Origin: JALHVH01 sp964585685
GTDB lineage: Bacteria > Acidobacteriota > Aminicenantia > Aminicenantales > Saccharicenantaceae
DNA length: 64,000 nt
Reading direction: 5' to 3'
NCBI GenBank assembly: GCA_964585685.1
Contig: CAZPEP010000027.1
Coordinates: forward strand, 1-64,000
This document shows positions 8,068 through 15,087 of this stretch, one piece after another. How positions within the stretch are numbered: position 1 is the first letter of the stretch; every line of letters starts with the position of its first letter. A program made the translations under genes and the position numbers. Below the pieces are notes generated by a model. It did no database searches. It was not told where the DNA came from and saw only the letters and a program-made list of their open reading frames with translations.

Positions 8068-8218
8068 TTGCTTAATAATTCGGCAGGAAGACTGTCCTCC
8101 AGCGATCCCGGAAGACGCCGGCCGCTGGCCATAGTCAACCCCTCGACTTCCCGGTCCTGGCAAACCGGGGCCGGAGCTTGTTCGGGGTTAACCCTGCGCA
8201 TCGCTTCGCGCTTCGCGT

Positions 8219-8238
8219 CCCCGCCTTGAAAGGCGGGG
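8219..8238. terminator. Strong 9-bp hairpin after UDP-glucose dehydrogenase
   Basis: CCCCGCCTT-GA-AAGGCGGGG forms a perfect hairpin 37 bases past the stop at 8275. It has no T-run on the minus strand, so it may protect the 3' end rather than terminate by itself. Confidence 0.5.
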
Positions 8239-8274
8239 TTGCGTCGGCGAACGGGTCAAGAACTCAAGGCTCCG

Positions 8275-9576
8275 CTACTTGCGGCCGATCGAATAATACT
8301 CGAAACCGATACCGCGGACCGCGGCCGGGTCGAACATGTTCCGGCCATCGACGATGATGGGGTTGGCCATGAGCTCCCGGACCCGGGCCAGATTGAGCGC
8401 CCGGAACTCCTCCCACTCGGTGACGACGAGGAGGGCGTTCGCGTCCTGGGAGGCCTCGTAGGGGTCCTGGCAATAGGTGATGGTTCCCGAAGGAGGGAAG
8501 AGCTCCTTCATGTTGTCGGCGGCCCTGGGGTCGTAGAGGCGGAGCCGAGCGCCTTCCCTTTCGAGCTCCCGGATGATTCGGATGCTCGAGGCCTCGCGGA
8601 TGTCGTCGGTCTCAGGCTTGAACGCCAGGCCGAGGACGGTGATCCTCTTGTCCTTGAGGATCCAGAGGGCTTTCTTGATCTTGTCCAGGAACAGCCCCGT
8701 CCGCGCGTGGTTGACCTTGTCGGCCTCCCGGAGCAGGCCGCAGTCGACTCCCAGGTCCTCGCCTATCTTTGTTAGGGCACGGATGTCCTTGGGGAAACAG
8801 GATCCGCCGTAGCCCAGGCCCGCCTTGAGGAACTGCCGCCCGATCCTCGGGTCCAGGCCCATGCCCAGGGCGACCTGCTCCACGTCCGCGTCCGTTCTAT
8901 CGCAGAGGTCCGAGATCATATTGATGTACGAGATCTTGAGGGCGAGGAACGAGTTCGAGGCGTGCTTGATGAGCTCGGCCGTGTCGATGCTGGTAACGAG
9001 GACCCGCTCCCGGAACTTTTCGTAGATCCGGATCAGCATCTCCCGGGCCCGGTCGGTCTCGACGCCGATGATGATGCGGTCCGGCTCGAGGAAATCCGGG
9101 ACCGCGGACCCTTCCCTTAGGAACTCGGGGTTGGAAGCGACGTCGAAGGGCGTGTCGCCCTTCCGGTAGAGGCCGATGACGCGCTTGATCCACTCCGAGG
9201 TCTTGACGGGGACCGTGCTCTTCTCGACGACGACCTTGTAGCCGTTGAGATTCCGCGCGATCGAGCGGGCGACCCCCTCGATCTGGGACATGTCCGCCCG
9301 GCCGTCCTCGTCCTGCGGGGTCCCGACGCAGACGAAGATGACGCCCGTCTCGCGGATGGCCGCATCGACGTCGGCGGTGAAAGTCAGGTTCCCGCTCTCC
9401 AGGGTTCTTTTCAGGAGGTCCTCGAGGCCGGGCTCGTAGATCGGGGAAATCCCCCGGGAGATCAGGGCGATCTTGGCAGCGTCCTTGTCGGTGCCGATGA
9501 CCGTATGGCCGAACTCAACGAGCCCGGCCGCCGTGACCAGCCCGACGTAACCGGTCCCGATGACGGCGATCTTCAT
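8275..9576 (-). CDS. ugd: UDP-glucose 6-dehydrogenase
   Basis: 433 residues from ATG 9576. The start is fixed by MKIAVIGTGYVG, which begins the NAD-binding Rossmann domain (GTGYVG at 7-12), and by the ATGA overlap with the preceding epimerase gene. Conserved features: NPEFLREGSAVPDF, the linker with ALKISYINMISDLCD, and catalytic Cys in GYGGSCFPKD near residue 258. The C-terminal UDP-binding part has LGLAFKPETDDIREA. It oxidises UDP-glucose to UDP-glucuronate using two NAD+. Last gene of the sat-to-ugd operon; its product feeds uronic-acid-containing polysaccharides. Confidence 0.95.
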   Translation of the reverse strand: MKIAVIGTGYVGLVTAAGLVEFGHTVIGTDKDAAKIALISRGISPIYEPGLEDLLKRTLESGNLTFTADVDAAIRETGVIFVCVGTPQDEDGRADMSQIEGVARSIARNLNGYKVVVEKSTVPVKTSEWIKRVIGLYRKGDTPFDVASNPEFLREGSAVPDFLEPDRIIIGVETDRAREMLIRIYEKFRERVLVTSIDTAELIKHASNSFLALKISYINMISDLCDRTDADVEQVALGMGLDPRIGRQFLKAGLGYGGSCFPKDIRALTKIGEDLGVDCGLLREADKVNHARTGLFLDKIKKALWILKDKRITVLGLAFKPETDDIREASSIRIIRELEREGARLRLYDPRAADNMKELFPPSGTITYCQDPYEASQDANALLVVTEWEEFRALNLARVRELMANPIIVDGRNMFDPAAVRGIGFEYYSIGRK

Positions 9577-10514
9577 GCGACTCTCCTCTCCCGATACCAG
9601 AAAATAGTCTTTTCCAGTCCTTCCTCGAACGGGACGAAGGGCCGGAAGCCGAGCCTCTCCGCGGCTGCCGAGATGTCCGCGTAGGAATGCCGGACGTCCC
9701 CCGGGCGCGCGGCCTCGTGGACCGGAGCAATCCGTGTCCCGAGGACGGCGTTGATCAGGGCCGCCAAAGTGTTCACCGTCGTGCCGGAGCCGCATGCGAT
9801 GTTCATGGCCTCGCCGCGGAGGCCCGGCGCCGCGGCGGCCAGGAGGTTGGCCTCGGCCACGTCCCCGACGTAGATGAAGTCCCGGGACTGCTCCCCGTCA
9901 CCGTAGATGACGGGGGGCTCGCCGCGAAGCATCCTCGCGATGAAATGGGGAATGACCGCGGCGTACTGGGACGCCGGGTCCTGCCGGGGTCCGAAGACGT
10001 TGAAGTACCTCAGAGCCGCGGTCCTCAGCCCATATAAGGAGCTGAAGACGCGACAGTAGTTCTCCCCGGCAAGCTTGCCGGCGGCGTACGGGGAAAGCGG
10101 GGCGCCCTTCTCCCTTTCCCGCTGGGGGAGCCCCGGCGCGTCGCCATAGACCGCCGACGACGAGGCCAGGACGAAGCTCTTCGCATCGGCGTCGCGCGCG
10201 GCGACAAGCATGTTGAGGGTCCCGGCGACGTTGACGGCGTCGGCGAGGATGGGGTCCTCGATCGACCGCGGGACCGAGGCCAGGGCGGCCAGGTGGAGGA
10301 TGGAGTCAACGCCGGCGGCAGCCCTCCGGCAGGTCCCGAGGTCGCGGACGTCGCCTTCGACGAGCTCGATCGCGTCCAGGAACGGAGCGAGGTTCTCCCG
10401 CTTCCCGGTCACGAAATTGTCGAGGACCCTGACCCGGGCCCCCCGGCGCACGAGGAGTTCGACGATGTGCGACCCGATGAAGCCGGCGCCCCCCGTCACC
10501 AGGTAGGAGTCCAT
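9573..10514 (-). CDS. NAD-dependent UDP-sugar 4-epimerase (WbpP/GalE type)
   Basis: 313 residues, extended SDR. GGAGFIG (8-14) binds NAD, DNFVTGKRENL follows the second strand, ALASVPRSIEDP is typical of WbpP/TviC-like enzymes, and SPYAAGKLAGENY carries the YxxxK catalytic pair near 141. RYFNVFGPRQDP and YGDGEQSRDFIYVGDV are substrate-side motifs. It most likely epimerises C4 of UDP-GlcNAc or UDP-uronic acid. It overlaps ugd by ATGA and follows cysC by 12 bases, so it is translationally coupled to both. Confidence 0.88.
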   Translation of the reverse strand: MDSYLVTGGAGFIGSHIVELLVRRGARVRVLDNFVTGKRENLAPFLDAIELVEGDVRDLGTCRRAAAGVDSILHLAALASVPRSIEDPILADAVNVAGTLNMLVAARDADAKSFVLASSSAVYGDAPGLPQREREKGAPLSPYAAGKLAGENYCRVFSSLYGLRTAALRYFNVFGPRQDPASQYAAVIPHFIARMLRGEPPVIYGDGEQSRDFIYVGDVAEANLLAAAAPGLRGEAMNIACGSGTTVNTLAALINAVLGTRIAPVHEAARPGDVRHSYADISAAAERLGFRPFVPFEEGLEKTIFWYRERRVA

Positions 10515-10526
10515 AGCGGTCCGGGA

Positions 10527-11063
10527 TTACAGGTAACCCAGCTCCTCGAGCCTGTTGAGGACCTTCTGGGTGCTCTCCTCGAGCGTCTCCTTGTCGGTCT
10601 CGACGAGGATCTCGGGAGAAAGCGGCTCTTCATAGGGATCGGAGATCCCCGTGAATTCCTTGATCTTGCCCTCGATGGCCTTCTGGTACATGCCTTTGAC
10701 GTCACGCTGGATGCAGGTCTCGAGCGAGCACTTCGCGTAGGCCTCGACGAAGTTCGCGATCTCCTTCCGCGATTCGTCGCGGATCTCCCGGTACGGAGAG
10801 ACGAAGGAGGTCAGGACGGCGACGCCGTTGCGCGAGAGGAGCTTGGCGACGAACGTCACGCGGCGGATGTTCTCGTCCCGGTCGGCCTTCGAGAAGCCGA
10901 GGTCCCGGGTCAGGCTTTGGCGGACGATGTCGCCGTCAAGCCTCTCGACCCGCAGACCGCGTTCCTTGAGGATATCGGCCAGCCGGTCGGCGATAGCGGA
11001 CTTCCCGGAACAGGGCAGTCCCGTGAACCACAACGTGAACCCTACTTGATCATCCTTGCACAC
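10527..11063 (-). CDS. cysC: Adenylyl-sulfate kinase
   Basis: 178 residues. P-loop GLPCSGKS (about 15-22), then LDGDIVRQ, DLGFSKADRDENIRRV and FVSPYREIRDESRKEI, all APS-kinase signatures. YEEPLSPEILVETD is the C-terminal lid region. It phosphorylates adenylyl sulfate to PAPS. Stand-alone enzyme, not fused to Sat. With sat in the same operon and no PAPS reductase in view, the PAPS is more likely used for sulfation than for assimilation. Confidence 0.95.
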   Translation of the reverse strand: MCKDDQVGFTLWFTGLPCSGKSAIADRLADILKERGLRVERLDGDIVRQSLTRDLGFSKADRDENIRRVTFVAKLLSRNGVAVLTSFVSPYREIRDESRKEIANFVEAYAKCSLETCIQRDVKGMYQKAIEGKIKEFTGISDPYEEPLSPEILVETDKETLEESTQKVLNRLEELGYL

Positions 11064-11076
11064 TTCTTATGTCTCC

Positions 11077-12453
11077 TTACTTGATGACTTTACCCTTCAT
11101 ATCCGCGGGCACGGGGATGCCCAGGCGGTCGAGGACGGTCGGGGCAACGTCAAGGATGTCCGCATCCCGGGTCTCCCCGCCCTTCCCGGCGGGGTCGCGG
11201 AGGATGTAGATCCCCTCCTGGGCGTGGACCGCGTCGTCAGGCCCGGTGTCGTTCTCGGGCAGGAACATCGTCCCATGACCGAGCGTCCCGGCCGAGCGCC
11301 AGTACAGGTCGTCGAAATAGACCATCATGTCCGGGTACTCGCCGTTCGCCTCGTCGTAGTGCTCCTGGGGCCAGATGACCCTGGTCTTCCATTCCTCGCC
11401 GTTCGGGCCGCGGAGGGCCAAGAGCCGCTTGGTCATGGCTTCCCGTTCCCTTTCATAATCCTCGGGCTTGATGATGCCCTTCGGCTCGCGCCCCTCGACG
11501 TTAAGGAAGACCCGCGCGTAGTAGCCGCCCCAAGCCCAGGCCTTGGTCTTTCCCCAGTCGATCGGAAGGTCGTCGACGCTCGTGACCTTCTGCGGCTTCT
11601 CCCGGACGACGAGGTCGCCTTCCTGGATGAGCCACTCGTTAACGCAGAAGGCCCCCTTCATCCTCTTAGCCCCATGGTCGGAGACAACGAGGACGACCGT
11701 GTCGTCGTCGACCCGCTTCAGGAGCTCCCCGATCTTCCCGTCGAGGTGCTTGTAGTAGTCAAGGATGGCGTTCTCGTACTTGTTGCCGGGTTCGTAGAGG
11801 TGATGCCCACGGTCCATGTATTTCCAGAATGCGTGGTGGACCCGGTCGACGCCTATCTCGACGAACATGAAGAGGTCCCAGGGCTTGTTCTGGATCAGCC
11901 AATCCATGACCTCGAACCTCTTGTCCGTCATCCGGTAGATCTCGGCCAGGATCTGGTCGCGGTCCTCGGTTCGGAAGACGACGTCGAAGATGTAGGGACC
12001 GAAGCGCTCCTCGATCTCCTGACGGAGGCTCAGCGGATAGGTGTATTCCTTGTCCTTGCCGGGGGGCGTGATGAAACACGAAATAAGGTTCCCGGCCACC
12101 GGGTAGGGCGGGTAGCTCGGGGGGATGCTGACGAGGCAGCTCTGCCCGCCGCGCTCGCCGATGATATCCCAGAGCCTCTTCTCATGGACGGCCTTGGAGT
12201 TGGCGATCCACATCTGGTCGTATGAGTCCCCCTTGCGGTGCCGGAACCCGTAGAGGCCCAGCTTGCCCGGGTCCTTGCCCGTGGTCATGACCATCCAGGC
12301 CGGGATGGTGATCGGGGGGTCGGAGCTCCGCAGGAGCCCGTGGACGCCCCCGTCCATGAGCCCCTTGAGGACGGGGAGATCGTCCCTGTGGTCGAAGACA
12401 ATCTGGGGGGTGGCACAGTCCAGGCCGACGACGAGGACTTTGGTCTTGCTCAT
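11077..12453 (-). CDS. Alkaline-phosphatase-superfamily phosphodiesterase/nucleotide pyrophosphatase
   Basis: 458 residues, no signal peptide. Metal-binding and catalytic motifs of the superfamily are present: GLDCATP near 12, nucleophile Thr in ITIPAW near 48, EIGVDRVHHAFW in the middle, SDHGAKRMKG near 259 and GHGTMFLP near the C-terminus. YGFRHRKG after the nucleophile is usual in cytoplasmic archaeal/bacterial nucleotide-pyrophosphatase-like members. It is embedded between sat and cysC with gaps of 10 and 13 bases. It may hydrolyse a nucleotide of the sulfate-activation path (PAP, APS or PPi-like), or move sulfate or phosphate on a sugar. The exact substrate is inference. Confidence 0.8.
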   Translation of the reverse strand: MSKTKVLVVGLDCATPQIVFDHRDDLPVLKGLMDGGVHGLLRSSDPPITIPAWMVMTTGKDPGKLGLYGFRHRKGDSYDQMWIANSKAVHEKRLWDIIGERGGQSCLVSIPPSYPPYPVAGNLISCFITPPGKDKEYTYPLSLRQEIEERFGPYIFDVVFRTEDRDQILAEIYRMTDKRFEVMDWLIQNKPWDLFMFVEIGVDRVHHAFWKYMDRGHHLYEPGNKYENAILDYYKHLDGKIGELLKRVDDDTVVLVVSDHGAKRMKGAFCVNEWLIQEGDLVVREKPQKVTSVDDLPIDWGKTKAWAWGGYYARVFLNVEGREPKGIIKPEDYEREREAMTKRLLALRGPNGEEWKTRVIWPQEHYDEANGEYPDMMVYFDDLYWRSAGTLGHGTMFLPENDTGPDDAVHAQEGIYILRDPAGKGGETRDADILDVAPTVLDRLGIPVPADMKGKVIK

Positions 12454-12463
12454 ATCCCTTCCC

Positions 12464-13612
12464 TCACTCGTTGAACGGTTCCTTAAACCCCATGATGACC
12501 TTAGCCACCTCGGGCCGCATCAGCTCGGCCTGCGGGACGACGCCCTGGACGAGCAGGTCGCGGATCTTGGTCCCGCTGAACTGGATCTGCTCAGAGGCCG
12601 GATGCGGGCAGATCTTCTCGTTGACGACGGAGCCGCATCTTTTGAAGAAATAGAACGACCGGAAGAACAGCGGCACGATGCCCAGGTCGGGGAACTGCTC
12701 GAAGATGTCCTGGGCGGCGAAGGGGTGGTAGTACTTGCCGACGCCCGCGTGGTCGCGGCCGATGATGATGTGGGTGCAGCCGAAGTTTTTGCGGATAATG
12801 GCGTGGTGGATGGCCTCGCGAGGCCCGGCGTAACGCATCTCCATCTGGAGGATAGCCATGACGGCCCGCTCCTTGAGGTAATAGCCCCGGATGAGCTCCT
12901 CGTAGGACGCCAGGATGACCTCGTCCTTGAAGTCGCCCTTCTTCTTCTTCCCGATGACGGGGTTGATGAAGATCCCGTCTGTGAATGTCAGGGCGGCCTT
13001 CTGGACGTACTCGTGGCCGATATGAGGGGTGTTCCGGGTCTGAAACCCGACGACGGTCCTCCAGCCTTTAGTCTTGAAGAGGACCCGCGTTTCTTTCGGC
13101 GAGAGCTTCCAGCGGTCGAACGGCGTGGGGGCCATCGTGACAAGGTCCACCTTGCCTGCCAGGAGCACGTCTTTCATGCCCATGACCTTGGCGACGCCGG
13201 GGTGGGCCGGGTCGGTCGTCCCGAACACTTTTTCGGCCAACGCCGTCCTGTCGTAGCCGAATTTTTCCTCGAGGGACAGGATGGCCGTGGGCTCGTCCTT
13301 CTCGTCGACCAGGGCGACCTCGGTGCCGGGCTTCAGGCCGTCGGCCACGGCACGGTCGACGTCCAGGACGATGGGGATCGTCCAGGGCAGGTCGGCGGCG
13401 AGGCGCATGTGGGCGATGACGTTCCGGAAGTCCTTTTCGCCCAGGAAGCCTTCCAGGGGGGAATAGACGCCCGTGGCCAGGTTCTCGACGTCAGAGACAG
13501 ACTCGGCGTCGAGCTTGAGGCGCGGCATGGCCTTGGCCCTCTCGAGGGCCGCGTCCCGAGCCGGGCCCGAGAGGACCCTCTCTATCAGTTTGCCACCGTG
13601 GGGCTGGATCAT
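12464..13612 (-). CDS. sat: Sulfate adenylyltransferase
   Basis: 382 residues, the homomeric Sat/MET3 type. N-terminal PUA-like part with SVSDVENLATGVYSPLEGF. Active-site motifs QTRNTPHIGHEY (near 191-202) and GRDHAGVGKYY (near 285-295). Near the C-terminus CPHPASEQIQFSGTKIRDLL is typical. It joins ATP and sulfate to APS, pulled forward by cysC. The ribbon-helix-helix gene lies 64 bases upstream. Confidence 0.96.
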   Translation of the reverse strand: MIQPHGGKLIERVLSGPARDAALERAKAMPRLKLDAESVSDVENLATGVYSPLEGFLGEKDFRNVIAHMRLAADLPWTIPIVLDVDRAVADGLKPGTEVALVDEKDEPTAILSLEEKFGYDRTALAEKVFGTTDPAHPGVAKVMGMKDVLLAGKVDLVTMAPTPFDRWKLSPKETRVLFKTKGWRTVVGFQTRNTPHIGHEYVQKAALTFTDGIFINPVIGKKKKGDFKDEVILASYEELIRGYYLKERAVMAILQMEMRYAGPREAIHHAIIRKNFGCTHIIIGRDHAGVGKYYHPFAAQDIFEQFPDLGIVPLFFRSFYFFKRCGSVVNEKICPHPASEQIQFSGTKIRDLLVQGVVPQAELMRPEVAKVIMGFKEPFNE

Positions 13613-13676
13613 GGTATTTCTCCTTTAGAATCTCGAAATAGGGGCGCGAAATGCGCGGGGCGGACCGACGGCCGCC

Positions 13677-13892
13677 TCAGTCGATGTAGCCGAGGGCTTT
13701 CAAGCGCTCCTTGACCTTCTCCTCGTCCTCCTGGCTGAAGACCTCCTTGGCCTCCTGCTCCTTGGACAGGCTCTCCCGAACGACCTTGACGACGTAGGCC
13801 GAGACCGAGGCGATCTCGGTCCCCTTGATCGCTTCCTCGACCTTCCTGTGGAGGGACGTGGGGATAGAGACGGTAGTAAATTCCTTGTCCAT
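13677..13892 (-). CDS. Ribbon-helix-helix (CopG-like) protein, 71 aa
   Basis: Start at ATG 13892 after AAGGAGAACACG. Residues 5-45 (TTVSIPTSLHRKVEEAIKG then SVSAYVVKVVRESLS) form the short strand and two helices of a ribbon-helix-helix DNA-binding domain. An acidic tail EDEEKVKERLKALGYID follows. It is the first gene of the sulfate activation operon, so it may autoregulate that operon, or be an orphan antitoxin-like protein. No toxin gene is adjacent. The same LxxLGYI ending occurs at the end of CysC, which is probably coincidence. Confidence 0.75.
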   Translation of the reverse strand: MDKEFTTVSIPTSLHRKVEEAIKGTEIASVSAYVVKVVRESLSKEQEAKEVFSQEDEEKVKERLKALGYID

Positions 13893-13965
13893 CGTGTTCT
13901 CCTTGACCGGTTCCGGCGCCCCGCACACGGGACAGTCCCATGTACGGTGCTGAAAATTAAACTTA

Positions 13966-13994
13966 TATATATACGAAATCCGGTCGTTTTTCAA
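13966..13994 (-). promoter_or_regulatory. Sigma-70 promoter of the sat-ugd operon
   Basis: On the minus strand TTGAAA and TATATA are separated by 17 bases, about 75 bases upstream of the ribbon-helix-helix gene. It diverges from the phoH promoter. Confidence 0.65.
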
Positions 13995-14048
13995 GGAGGA
14001 ACGCCGGGAAGCGGGCGACGGGTGGGGAATCCCCCGGAGGAGGTCGGC

Positions 14049-14079
14049 TTGACAAACCCCGGCCATTGTTGTTTATTAT
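14049..14079 (+). promoter_or_regulatory. Probable promoter of the phoH-era operon
   Basis: TTGACA (14049-14054) and TATTAT (14074-14079) with a long 19-base spacer, 45 bases before ATG 14125. Confidence 0.5.
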
Positions 14080-14124
14080 CCTTGGTTATGACTGCATCTT
14101 TCTCCCGCGACAGACCCTCCTGAC

Positions 14125-15081
14125 ATGGAAAAGATCTCCCACCCCTGTATCAGCAAGACCGCGTTCCATGGCGTCCTCGACGGAAACCTGAGGAGGCTCG
14201 AGGCACGTCTGGGAGTAAGCCTCGCTATCCGGGGCGACGAGCTCCTCATCGACGGGGAACTCGACCGGGTCGAGTTCGCCCGCGCCTATTTCGACAAGAT
14301 CCGGGAGCTCGACGAGCAGGGCCGGGAGCTCAAGGAGGAGGATTTCCACATCGCCCTGGACCTGCTCGAAGAGGGGTCCGCCCGCTCGGTCCGGGCCCTC
14401 GAGGAATACGCCCCCACCGAGCCGCTCAGCCTCTCCCGGAAGTCCGTCCGCCCCAAGAGCCTCAACCAGCAGGACTATCTCCAGGCGATCAAGTCCCACG
14501 ACCTGGTCTTCGGGATCGGGCCGGCGGGCACCGGCAAGACCTACTTGGCCATGGCCATGGCCCTCTCCTTCCTCCAGAACAAGCTCATCGAACGCATCAT
14601 CCTGACCCGGCCCGCGGTCGAGGCGGGGGAGAAACTCGGCTTCCTCCCGGGCGATATCGCTCAGAAGGTCAATCCCTACCTCCGCCCCCTTTACGACGCC
14701 CTCTTCGACCTCTCCCAGTACGAGCAGGCCACGCGGCTGATGGACAAGGGCGTCATCGAGATCGCCCCCCTGGCCTTCATGCGAGGCCGGACGCTGAACA
14801 ACGCCTTCATCATCCTGGACGAGGCCCAGAACACGACGCGCGAGCAGATGAAGATGATCCTGACCCGGCAGGGGTTCGACTCGAAGCTCGTCGTGACCGC
14901 GGACATCACCCAGATCGACCTCCCCGAACCGAAGAAGTCCGGGGTCATCCACGCCATGCGGATCCTCGCCTCGCTGAAGGAGATCGCGTTCATCCGGTTC
15001 AGCGAGAGGGACGTCGTCCGCCACCCCCTCGTCCAGAAGATCATCCGGGCCTACGAGAAGGCCGAGACCCGGCCGGCGTGA
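14125..15081 (+). CDS. PhoH-like ATPase
   Basis: 318 residues. An N-terminal KH-like part (1-100, LGVSLAIRGDELLIDGEL) precedes the RecA-like ATPase with Walker A GPAGTGKT at 132-139, LTRPAVEAGEKLGFLPGD, and Walker B NAFIILDEAQNTT near 226. The QMKMILTRQGFDSKLVVTAD stretch is characteristic. PhoH proteins are linked to RNA metabolism and typically precede ybeY, as here. The ATG directly follows the TGA of a short upstream frame and has no clear Shine-Dalgarno. Confidence 0.93.
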   Translation: MEKISHPCISKTAFHGVLDGNLRRLEARLGVSLAIRGDELLIDGELDRVEFARAYFDKIRELDEQGRELKEEDFHIALDLLEEGSARSVRALEEYAPTEPLSLSRKSVRPKSLNQQDYLQAIKSHDLVFGIGPAGTGKTYLAMAMALSFLQNKLIERIILTRPAVEAGEKLGFLPGDIAQKVNPYLRPLYDALFDLSQYEQATRLMDKGVIEIAPLAFMRGRTLNNAFIILDEAQNTTREQMKMILTRQGFDSKLVVTADITQIDLPEPKKSGVIHAMRILASLKEIAFIRFSERDVVRHPLVQKIIRAYEKAETRPA

Positions 15082-15087
15082 GGGCCA

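Noticed and set aside
13893..14066. Upstream extension of the ribbon-helix-helix gene reading TWDCPVCGAPEPVKEN, like a rubredoxin knuckle
   Set aside because: The predicted promoter -10 box lies inside the extension, there is only one CxxC, and a good ribosome site marks ATG 13892.
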